Under the pieces are notes generated by a model. That model saw nothing but the letters and a program-made list of their open reading frames with translations. It had not been told where the DNA came from and did not search any database. DNA of 50,606 bases from Caldilineaceae bacterium. GTDB lineage: Bacteria; Chloroflexota; Anaerolineae; Caldilineales; Caldilineaceae. The translations under genes and the position numbers were made by a program. Location of the stretch: assembly GCA_022821585.1 (NCBI GenBank), contig JAJEDI010000102.1, positions 1-50,606 on the forward strand, read 5' to 3'. Below are positions 44,351 through 50,606 of this stretch, piece after piece (position 1 is the stretch's first letter; every line of letters begins with the position of its first letter).

Positions 44351-45421
44351 ATGAGCGCAGCAACATTGGCAGGCAGTATTGAAGCGCAGGCCGCGGCCGC
44401 CGGACCCAGCAACGAAGAGGAGCTCGACCTGCTGCTCTCAGAACCCTCGCCTGCGGCTCTGGCCGCGCTTGATAGGCTGGACTCGGACCTGGTCGTCCTC
44501 GGCGTCAGCGGCAAGATGGGTCCCTCGCTGGCGCGGATGGCGGTGCGCGCGCTGGATGAACTGAACTCGCCCCACCGCGTTTACGGCGTGGCCCGCTTCA
44601 GCCAGCCCGGTACGCGCGAGCAGTTGGAGGACTGGGGCGTACAGACGATCACCTGCGACCTGCTGGACCGGTCGCAGCTGGCTTCGCTGCCCGACAGCAA
44701 CAGCGTGATCTACATGGCCGGTCAGAAGTTCGGCACGACCGGCAATCAGCACATGACCTGGGGCATCAACACCTATCTACCGGCGCTGATCTGCGAGCGC
44801 TATCTGAACGCCCGCATCGTGGCCTTCTCCACCGGCAACGTCTATCCGCTGGTGCCGGTGGTCGCCGGCGGCCCGCTTGAGAGCGACGCCCTGGACCCGG
44901 TTGGCGAGTACGCGATGTCCTGCCTGGGGCGCGAGCGCATCTTCGACTATTTTTCGCGGCGGCACGGTCTGCGCTGCGCCATCGTCCGCCTCAACTATGC
45001 GGTGGAGATGCGCTACGGCGTTCTGGTGGATATCGCCCGCCAGGTGCATGCGGAGGAGCCGGTTACGCTCGACATGGGCGCGGCCAACGTGATCTGGCAG
45101 GGGGACGCCAACGCCCAGGCCATCGCTCTCCTCGACCACTGCGCCGCGCCGCCCTTCGTGCTCAACGTCACCGGGCCCGAGACCGTCTCGGTGCGCCGCG
45201 TGGCCCAAGCACTGGGCGGCATGCTCGGCAAGGAGGTCCGTTTCAGCGGCGAGGAGGCGCCGACCGCGCTGCTCAACAACGCGGCCAAGGCCGCGCAGCT
45301 TTTCGGCTACCCGCGCGTCTCGCTGCACCAGATGCTGCAGTGGATCGCCGACTGGGTGCAGAACGACGGCGCTTCGCTGGATAAACCGACCCACTTTGAG
45401 ACGCGCGACGGGAGCTTCTGA
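44351..45421 (+). CDS. NAD-dependent epimerase/dehydratase-family (extended SDR) protein
   Basis: 356 aa. An Ala/Glu-rich leader of ~40 residues precedes the Rossmann motif VVLGVSGKMGPSLARM. Substrate-side motifs are VIYMAGQKFG, FSTGNVYPLV and the tyrosine in VGEYAMSCLGRER; the lysine expected four residues after that tyrosine is cysteine. AGAGGAACG precedes the ATG. Its stop overlaps the next ATG (TGATG). The operon context suggests sugar or sugar-acid metabolism; without the lysine the reaction may be unusual or lost. Confidence 0.85.
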   Translation: MSAATLAGSIEAQAAAAGPSNEEELDLLLSEPSPAALAALDRLDSDLVVLGVSGKMGPSLARMAVRALDELNSPHRVYGVARFSQPGTREQLEDWGVQTITCDLLDRSQLASLPDSNSVIYMAGQKFGTTGNQHMTWGINTYLPALICERYLNARIVAFSTGNVYPLVPVVAGGPLESDALDPVGEYAMSCLGRERIFDYFSRRHGLRCAIVRLNYAVEMRYGVLVDIARQVHAEEPVTLDMGAANVIWQGDANAQAIALLDHCAAPPFVLNVTGPETVSVRRVAQALGGMLGKEVRFSGEEAPTALLNNAAKAAQLFGYPRVSLHQMLQWIADWVQNDGASLDKPTHFETRDGSF

Positions 45422-46491
45422 TGGCCCAAACTCTGCCTGAACTGAGACAACATCTGGCCAACGGGCAGGTCATCCCGGCCCACCCGCTCGCCCTGACCGC
45501 CGACCTCAAGCTGGATGAGCGGCGCCAGCGCGCCCTCACCCGCTACTACTGCGCGGCCGGCGCCGGCGGTGTGGCCGTGGGCGTGCATACGACCCAGTTC
45601 GAGCTGCATCAGCCGGCATACGGTCTGCTGGAGCCGGTGCTGGCGCTGGCGTCGGAGACGGTGGACGAGTTTATGCGGCAGAACCCCCGCCCCTTCGTCA
45701 AGGTAGCGGGCATCCTGGGCGACACGCGGCAGGCGGTGCGCGAAGCCGAGACCGCCCTGGGGCACGGCTACGATGCGGGGCTGCTGAGCCTGCGCGCGCT
45801 GGCAGAGGCATCGCCAGCGGAGCTAGTCGAACACTGCCGTCGGGTAGCGGAGGTGATCCCGGTAATCGGCTTCTATTTGCAGACTGCGGTGGGCGGACAG
45901 GTGCTGCCCTACCGCTTCTGGCGCGAATTCGTGGAGATTGAGAACGTCGTCGCGATCAAGGTCGCGCCGTTCGACCGCTACAAGACGCTGGACGTGGTGC
46001 GCGCGGTGGCCGAGTCATGCCGGAGCGGAGAGATCGCGCTTTACACGGGCAACGACGACAACATCGTCGGGGACCTGATCACCGAGTTCAGTTTTGGCGG
46101 GCAAGAGACGGATGCGCCGCGGCTGCGCATCGTCGGCGGGCTTCTCGGACAGTGGGCTGTGTGGACGAAGGAAGCGGTCGCCATGCTGCGCGCCATCCAC
46201 GACCAGGCCGCGGCCGGCACGCTCGACTACCGGCACTGGCTCACCTACAACGCGCAGATGACGGACGCAAACGCGGCGGTTTTCGACAGCGCCCACGACT
46301 TTCACGGCTGTATCTCCGGCGTTCATGAGGTGCTGCGCCGGCAGGGGCTGATGCAGGGGATCTGGTGCTTCAACCCGGTGGAGAGCCTCTCCCCCGGCCA
46401 GTGTGAGGAGCTGGACCGCGTCTGCCGTGCCTATCCTCATCTGACCGACGACGACTTCGTGGCCGAACACCTCGATGAATGGCTGCGCTGA
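45421..46491 (+). CDS. DapA/NanA-like aldolase-family protein (divergent)
   Basis: 356 aa, longer than usual (about 300). Visible elements are PAHPLALTADLKLDE at the start, GAGGVAVGVHTTQFE in the GTGE position, the tyrosine in VIGFYLQTAVGG and the Schiff-base lysine in VVAIKVAPFDRYKT. It is a TIM-barrel enzyme that probably handles a 2-oxo sugar acid. The GTxE turn is replaced, so it belongs to a divergent subfamily. Its ATG shares a base with the SDR stop; it is followed by an oxidoreductase gene after 80 bp. Confidence 0.85.
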   Translation: MAQTLPELRQHLANGQVIPAHPLALTADLKLDERRQRALTRYYCAAGAGGVAVGVHTTQFELHQPAYGLLEPVLALASETVDEFMRQNPRPFVKVAGILGDTRQAVREAETALGHGYDAGLLSLRALAEASPAELVEHCRRVAEVIPVIGFYLQTAVGGQVLPYRFWREFVEIENVVAIKVAPFDRYKTLDVVRAVAESCRSGEIALYTGNDDNIVGDLITEFSFGGQETDAPRLRIVGGLLGQWAVWTKEAVAMLRAIHDQAAAGTLDYRHWLTYNAQMTDANAAVFDSAHDFHGCISGVHEVLRRQGLMQGIWCFNPVESLSPGQCEELDRVCRAYPHLTDDDFVAEHLDEWLR

Positions 46492-46572
46492 CCGCGCCAA
46501 CGCTCAGCCTCAAGTCACTCCATTCCATTCCCTTCCGAAACCGGGCCGCCACTACAAACTGGAAACTGACCC

Positions 46573-47487
46573 ATGCTAAGAATCGGAATCGCCGATCTCG
46601 ATACCTCGCACCCGGGCCGCTGGGTGCCGATTCTGCAGGAGTGGGACAGTGTCGCGGTGGCGGCCTGCTGGGACGGCGGCAGCGTGCGCTCGCCGGGCTA
46701 TGCCCAGCAGTTCGCCACCGCGCACAACATTCCAGAAGTCGTGCCTGCGCTGACGGACATGATCGCGCTGGTCGATGTGGTCTTTGTCCAGGGCTGTAAC
46801 TGGGACCTGCACGCGGAGCGCGTCAGGCCGTTCGTCGAGGCCGGCAAGGGCGTCTATGTCGACAAACCGCTGGCCGGAAACGTCGCCGATCTGTTGCAAC
46901 TGAAGGCGTGGGCGGGGCAGGGCGCGGACATTATCGGCGGCTCCTCGCTGCGCTGCTGTGAGGAGGTCAAGCGGATCCATGCGCAGAGCCAGGGGAGCGA
47001 CCTCCACACCATCTTTGCCAGCGGGCCGAACGACATTTTCAACTACGGCATCCACGTCATCGAGATGGTGCAGGGCGTTATCGGGATGGAACGCAGCAGC
47101 CCGGCGGTCGCGGTGACGCATCTCGGCAGCCATGGATCGGAGCGGCTTCTGGTCGACTACGCGAATGGACTGCAGGTGGTGCTTGAGCTACAAGCCGCGG
47201 GCAGTTTCTTTCTTTCCGTCAGCGGCGGCAACGGTCGCTGGTCGGCGACCGTCGAGAGCGATTTCTACCGCGCGCTGCTGCAGGACATCGTCGCTCACTT
47301 CCGCGGCGAGAGGCCATTCCCCGCCGACATTGATATGCTGTGCGAGGCGGTGATGGTGCTGCTGGCGGGTCGGGAGAGTATGCGCCGCGGGCGGCTCACG
47401 CCCGTTCGCATTGATGAGCTTGCTGCGGATGCGCCCGGTTTTGCCGGGTGCAGCTTTACTGACGACTATCGCGCCGGCGTAGGTTGA
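46573..47487 (+). CDS. Gfo/Idh/MocA-like oxidoreductase (short)
   Basis: 304 aa. N-terminal Rossmann region MLRIGIADLDTSHPGRW has D-L-D-T-S-H in place of the usual G-x-G-x-x-G, and VYVDKPLAG stands for the EKP motif. The second lobe is reduced (INYGIHVIEMVQGVIG-like segment around residue 160). It is the third gene of the SDR-aldolase-oxidoreductase operon. Cofactor binding is less certain than for the two copies at 31-33 kb because of the altered glycine motif. Confidence 0.85.
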   Translation: MLRIGIADLDTSHPGRWVPILQEWDSVAVAACWDGGSVRSPGYAQQFATAHNIPEVVPALTDMIALVDVVFVQGCNWDLHAERVRPFVEAGKGVYVDKPLAGNVADLLQLKAWAGQGADIIGGSSLRCCEEVKRIHAQSQGSDLHTIFASGPNDIFNYGIHVIEMVQGVIGMERSSPAVAVTHLGSHGSERLLVDYANGLQVVLELQAAGSFFLSVSGGNGRWSATVESDFYRALLQDIVAHFRGERPFPADIDMLCEAVMVLLAGRESMRRGRLTPVRIDELAADAPGFAGCSFTDDYRAGVG

Positions 47488-47496
47488 CCCGGCTGC

Positions 47497-47600
47497 GTCA
47501 ATTCCGAATACCCCACACGCTGATCGCTTTCTCCTCAAAGGCAGGGATCCCGAATTGTTCGCAGATATCGTCGACATTTACGGCGGCATAGGCCGCGTCA
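47497..47600 (-). pseudogene. C-terminal fragment of an unidentified protein
   Basis: On the minus strand a frame reads SADAAYAAVNVDDICEQF, then GIPAFEEKAISVWGIRN and stop. It looks protein-like but has no start, and joins directly to the truncated permease fragment in another frame. I do not recognise the family. Confidence 0.35.
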
Positions 47601-47955
47601 GCGCTTAGGGTCAGGGCTGATGATTACTGTGTTGCGAAAGACTTCGAGGAATTTGGGCAGGGCGAACAGGGTCTCGAAGTGCTGGAAGCCCACCCAGGAG
47701 CTGCCCAGAAAACCGCGGACCGGTGAATAGTTCTGGAAACCCATCGCCAGTCCCCCCATGGGGATATAGCGCAATATCACAAAGAAATATCACAAAGAAG
47801 AGGAAGGCGGGGAGCAGGAGGAGGTAGAGCTCACGGTATTTCCAGGCCCGTCCCAGCTCGCGGCGAAAGTGGCTGCGACGGCCGTCACGCCCCCGATGGC
47901 TCGCAGCGGAACTTTCACTTACGCCCGCTTGTACGTCAGTCCCGGCTGTTGTCAT
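47598..47955 (-). pseudogene. Frameshifted, truncated sugar ABC permease (LplB/MalF type)
   Basis: The N-terminal part reads RRELGRAWKYRELYLLLLPA and continues into a first membrane helix. The frame is then lost at a tandem duplication of the 13-mer aatatcacaaaga (47772-47797). Beyond it, a second frame gives RYIPMGGLAMGFQNYSPVRG and FLGSSWVGFQHFETLFALP, typical LplB-type permease sequence. Removing one 13-mer joins the two frames exactly. The gene also stops after about 110 codons, so the other five helices are missing. Confidence 0.8.
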
Positions 47956-48143
47956 GTTCTCTACCCCGGCCCGACCAACGGAGGTTGCGTATCACATTGG
48001 GAGAGAGTCTGTCGCGGAAATCTTGACGAAGAAGAGGGAAACCAAAGACGAAAGACCAGCAGCAGCTTTTGGGGAGTTAAACACAAGCGGTCGGCTGTCT
48101 CAAGAGGATCATTTCGTTTCCATTAGCCGGGAGTGTCCAAATT

Positions 48144-48403
48144 GGAGCCGCGCCGCGGGAGAACGGCTACATCGAGAGTTTCAACGCGAAGTTGAGGGAC
48201 GAACCGCTGGCCAGAGAGGTCTCCTGTACCTTGCTGGAGGTGCGTGTGCTGACAGAGCGCTACAGGCGGACTTACAACCGGATCAGACCGCACAGCTCTC
48301 TGGGCTACCGGCCGCCGGCGACTGAGGCCCTCTTGCCTGCCGAACCCTTCCCCGTGCTTGTCGGACTAGCATAACCGGTGGTACAAACGTCGGGGGCAGG
48401 TCA
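48144..48403 (+). mobile_element. IS3-type element, right-end fragment with transposase OrfB C-terminus
   Basis: The frame from about 48159 to the stop at 48374 reads ENGYIESFNAKLRDEPL and TYNRIRPHSSLGYRPPA, the last part of the IS3 DDE transposase with the final catalytic-glutamate helix (E in YIESFN). Nothing of the rest of OrfB or OrfA is present to the left. The terminal inverted repeat (cgggggcaggtca) ends at 48403 and is complementary to the left ends at 39450 and 50469. Confidence 0.85.
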
Positions 48404-48610
48404 TTAGTAGTTACATTCCCTTTTGAATTGGTGGATCAGTCGCTATGAGGTGGACGGATTCGCTGTTCATGGCGCGCAAAAAGTCTAGACTGTCACCATG
48501 AAACAGGGTTCGATTTTCCCAATTAGGCTTATTTGTTTTCCATCCTTTTCTGCCGTGTCGTCTATTTTGAGGAGCTTTTCAGGCCGTCCGCGAAAACACG
48601 ACAGAGAATG

Positions 48611-48880
48611 TCAATCCAGAACCCAGAACATCAACGACAGCCCCAAGGCGGCTCCAGCCATTCCAGTTGTTGCTACCAAGGTGACGTAACCAAAAATTCC
48701 TCTCTTCCGTTTCCATGTTTCTATTCCGAGATACAGGCTTAGAGGGGCGCATAGTGGAATGATCACCGCAACAATGGTGCGTTGAAGAGCAAGAATTGAG
48801 TTATACCCATAACTCGCAACACCTACGTAGAAGCCCGCAAAGACCGCAATGATTCCACTAAGAACAATCCACTCTTTCAT
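48611..48880 (-). CDS. Small membrane protein of unknown function
   Basis: 89 aa with three hydrophobic segments (about residues 5-24, 34-52, 66-87) separated by a short basic loop (ETWKRKRG). No family recognised. It lies in the AT-rich, IS-bracketed segment on the same strand as the truncated gene at 49.6 kb. The Shine-Dalgarno is weak. Confidence 0.55.
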   Translation of the reverse strand: MKEWIVLSGIIAVFAGFYVGVASYGYNSILALQRTIVAVIIPLCAPLSLYLGIETWKRKRGIFGYVTLVATTGMAGAALGLSLMFWVLD

Positions 48881-49592
48881 AGCTACAACCCATTTCTTTC
48901 GGGACTTATAACTTTAACTTCGCAAAAAGTTGCCGCTAGGTAACTCTGGACATCATTCTAACTGGCTTGTCAAGAGGTGAGGCAAAGCGAGACAGCGTCG
49001 AAGGAGCGGGGCCTGGATTAGCCACCAGAGGGTTTCTGCACCTAGAAACGGTCAGACCAACCATGAAGACAGCACGAAGTACAATACCGCCGTCACGCGA
49101 CGGTGGCTCTTTCGCGGCACTTTCCCTCCGCGGCCAAACGCCTTAAGTCCCTACCTCAGAGCTTCGACACGCTAGCAATCCCACATCCTCATCTTGGGTT
49201 TGGGTACCACGGTCTTTGAATGGATTGAACCGTTACGGAACGTGGCAGTTTTCTTTGAATTTATATCCAATGTTAGCCAACAGGCTTGACTTGAGGAATG
49301 ATACGCCTTACACAGAAAAACGCGTGCAGTCATTAGTTGATGTAGATTGGGGTTGATTCTGATGGCTTGGTATGGCATCGACAGTGGTTGGATGTTGAGT
49401 CTGCCAAGATCATACCGCTGCGCCGGAGGGGGTCAAAATCGGGAAGGGGGTTGGCCAGAATGGATGAACTGAGGTGTGCTTTGATCTGATTTGTCGCGAA
49501 GAAATGTTACACATAGAACTCTTGTTTGCAACACTAAGTTGCTTGGTCTTTGAGTACGGCAGTCATGGTTGCTGCTCCTCGCTCAAAGGAAG
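48881..49592. other. AT-rich interval without a supported gene
   Basis: About 710 bp. It contains an imperfect palindrome gtttct-gcacct-agaaac at 49032-49049, similar to the operator-like site at 42903-42920. A 68-codon open frame on the minus strand (49172-49378) has no ribosome site or recognisable features. Confidence 0.5.
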
Positions 49593-50417
49593 TCATTTCA
49601 TGAGGTAGAACAGTTGGTGAACGATAAGAATACTGATAGCGGCAGCTTTCTGGTCAAACTTTGATGCACTTGCCACGCCATGCCCGACACTATGCCGAGA
49701 GACTTCAATACTTGGCATCGCCGGGTCAAAACTTTGAAAATATACTTCCTTTATGTATTTTTCGAATCGATTGGGCAGCAGCAAAGACTTATCTCTGTTG
49801 CCTAAGGCAGATACAGCTGATTTTGCTAGGTTTGGAGGGGATGGTTTAGTTGGTGCGCCGACATTACTGTGATGTGTACGTAAAATACCTTCGATGCGAG
49901 GATACAATAAGCCAGTGCAACTAATAGAGTCGTCTTCTTGAAAACGTTCAATTGCTCGTTCAAGAATTTCAGAGTGGGGCAAAAAGGAAGTGTGCGTTTG
50001 CCAGGACTCTATAAGCCGGGGGGATTCATCTCTAATTTCCTGAACGATGTCATTCAGAAGATCGTCTATATCCCATCCTGCTCTTATGTTGCTTATCATG
50101 GAGTCAATTGTTTCGTCACGCAAACCGATGAATGGAAACCATTTTTGTGCTAAGATAACTTTCCACTCGTCTTCTGAGATTCTGAACCTCTCTTGAAACA
50201 AGACATGGGAGAACGCCTGACCGAGTGTCGCAGGGACATTGTACTTGCGCGGTGGAGAATTAGGGACACCGACGGGGCAAAAGTCAAACAGAAGCCCTTT
50301 TCGCCATCGGACAGAAAAGACACACATGAATCCTGCATCATCAGGCACATGGATTCCAAGATTGAGGCTTTCAATATCAACAATGTCGTTCTTGGTAAGT
50401 GGGGAGCCCGCAGACAT
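49593..50417 (-). CDS. Hypothetical protein with C-terminal R-x4-H motif (HEPN-like?), 5' end cut by an IS
   Basis: 274 aa from the first in-frame ATG; protein-like sequence (YINELDVSIGARTKG) continues upstream to about 50466, where the IS left end begins, so the native N-terminus is missing. Residues such as EWKVILAQKWFPFIGL and DDLLNDIVQEIRDES form a helical middle. The C-terminus has SRHSVGHGVASASKF and a final hydrophobic helix (ISILIVHQLFYLM). An R-x4-H at the head of a helix is the signature of HEPN ribonucleases, which act in toxin-antitoxin and phage defence; family membership is inference. Base composition is clearly more AT-rich than the first 47 kb. Confidence 0.6.
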   Translation of the reverse strand: MSAGSPLTKNDIVDIESLNLGIHVPDDAGFMCVFSVRWRKGLLFDFCPVGVPNSPPRKYNVPATLGQAFSHVLFQERFRISEDEWKVILAQKWFPFIGLRDETIDSMISNIRAGWDIDDLLNDIVQEIRDESPRLIESWQTHTSFLPHSEILERAIERFQEDDSISCTGLLYPRIEGILRTHHSNVGAPTKPSPPNLAKSAVSALGNRDKSLLLPNRFEKYIKEVYFQSFDPAMPSIEVSRHSVGHGVASASKFDQKAAAISILIVHQLFYLMK

Positions 50418-50468
50418 AGCTCCTTTTGTTCGAGCCCCTATGGAAACATCTAATTCGTTGATATACAC

Positions 50469-50606
50469 TGACCTGCCCCCCAAGAACTGGTCCAGGTATA
50501 ATGTTAGTAATGGGCCGTAGAAAGGGGGAAAGATGGCGAAGAAGAGACATACGCCGGAGCAGGTGATCAACAAGCTGAGAGAAGCTGAGGTGGCGATAGC
50601 CGAGGG
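50469..50606 (+). mobile_element. IS3-type element, left end (continues beyond window)
   Basis: Starts with the terminal repeat TGACCTGCCCCC and runs into OrfA. It matches the fragment at 39178-39450 closely. The body lies outside the window, so completeness is unknown. Confidence 0.85.
50533..50606 (+). CDS. IS3-family transposase OrfA (partial, runs off the window)
   Basis: The 24 visible codons read MAKKRHTPEQVINKLREAEV and continue AIAE, the usual start of the helix-turn-helix OrfA of IS3-type elements. GGGGGAAAG lies just before the ATG. Whether the full IS is intact cannot be told from this window. Confidence 0.85.
   Translation, partial: MAKKRHTPEQVINKLREAEVAIAE

Noticed and set aside
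49172..49378. 68-codon open frame in the AT-rich interval
   Set aside because: No ribosome site, no hydrophobic or domain pattern, and length is within chance for this composition.

Overview
The window looks like a chromosomal piece of a GC-rich, free-growing bacterium, most probably a member of the Chloroflexota (Caldilineae/Anaerolineae-like). This placement is an inference from gene content and style: many peptide and sugar ABC importers with lipoprotein or Tat-lipoprotein binding proteins, Gfo/Idh/MocA oxidoreductases, BNR/sialidase-like proteins, C-terminally membrane-anchored surface proteins, and no outer-membrane genes. It was not tested by database search.

Layout. 1-506: 3' end of 23S rRNA, then 5S rRNA and a terminator. 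567-10731 (minus): a peptide/nickel-type ABC importer (two ATPases, two permeases, a very large binding protein) with a BNR-repeat surface protein inside the cluster; both extracellular proteins end in a transmembrane anchor. 10926-13166: TPR lipoprotein. 13253-16227 (minus): P-loop protein, enolase-superfamily enzyme and DapA/NanA-family aldolase. 16949-22308 (plus): secreted endonuclease/exonuclease/phosphatase protein, phosphoribosyltransferase, endonuclease III, and an AAA ATPase overlapping a DUF4276 (Toprim-like) gene, the best candidate for a defence-type pair. 22337-25796 (minus): recN and an NfeD-type protease. 26144-29856 (plus): tatA, secG, a membrane-anchored peptide-binding protein, tRNA-Leu, an FtsB/DivIC-like protein, initiator tRNA and a second CAT-anticodon tRNA. 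29961-36810 (minus): a carbohydrate operon (binding protein, two permeases, two tandemly duplicated oxidoreductases, sialidase-like protein). 37391-38587: Cache-domain lipoprotein.

From about 38.6 kb the window becomes accessory: an FN3 remnant, IS3-type fragments, a second sugar ABC operon (39.5-42.8 kb), a 1.5-kb gene-poor stretch with tandem and dispersed repeats, a three-gene catabolic operon (SDR, DapA-family, oxidoreductase; 44.4-47.5 kb), a permease pseudogene broken by a 13-bp tandem duplication, and an AT-rich segment (48.4-50.5 kb) lying between a right end and a left end of the same IS3-type element. That segment carries a small membrane protein and an IS-truncated gene ending in an R-x4-H motif reminiscent of HEPN ribonucleases.

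How the genes fit: the BNR proteins, aldolase-family enzymes, epimerase/enolase-type enzyme, oxidoreductases and sugar importers are consistent with scavenging of host- or polymer-derived acidic or amino sugars and peptides. Neither sugar importer has its own ATPase, so both probably use a shared one encoded elsewhere.
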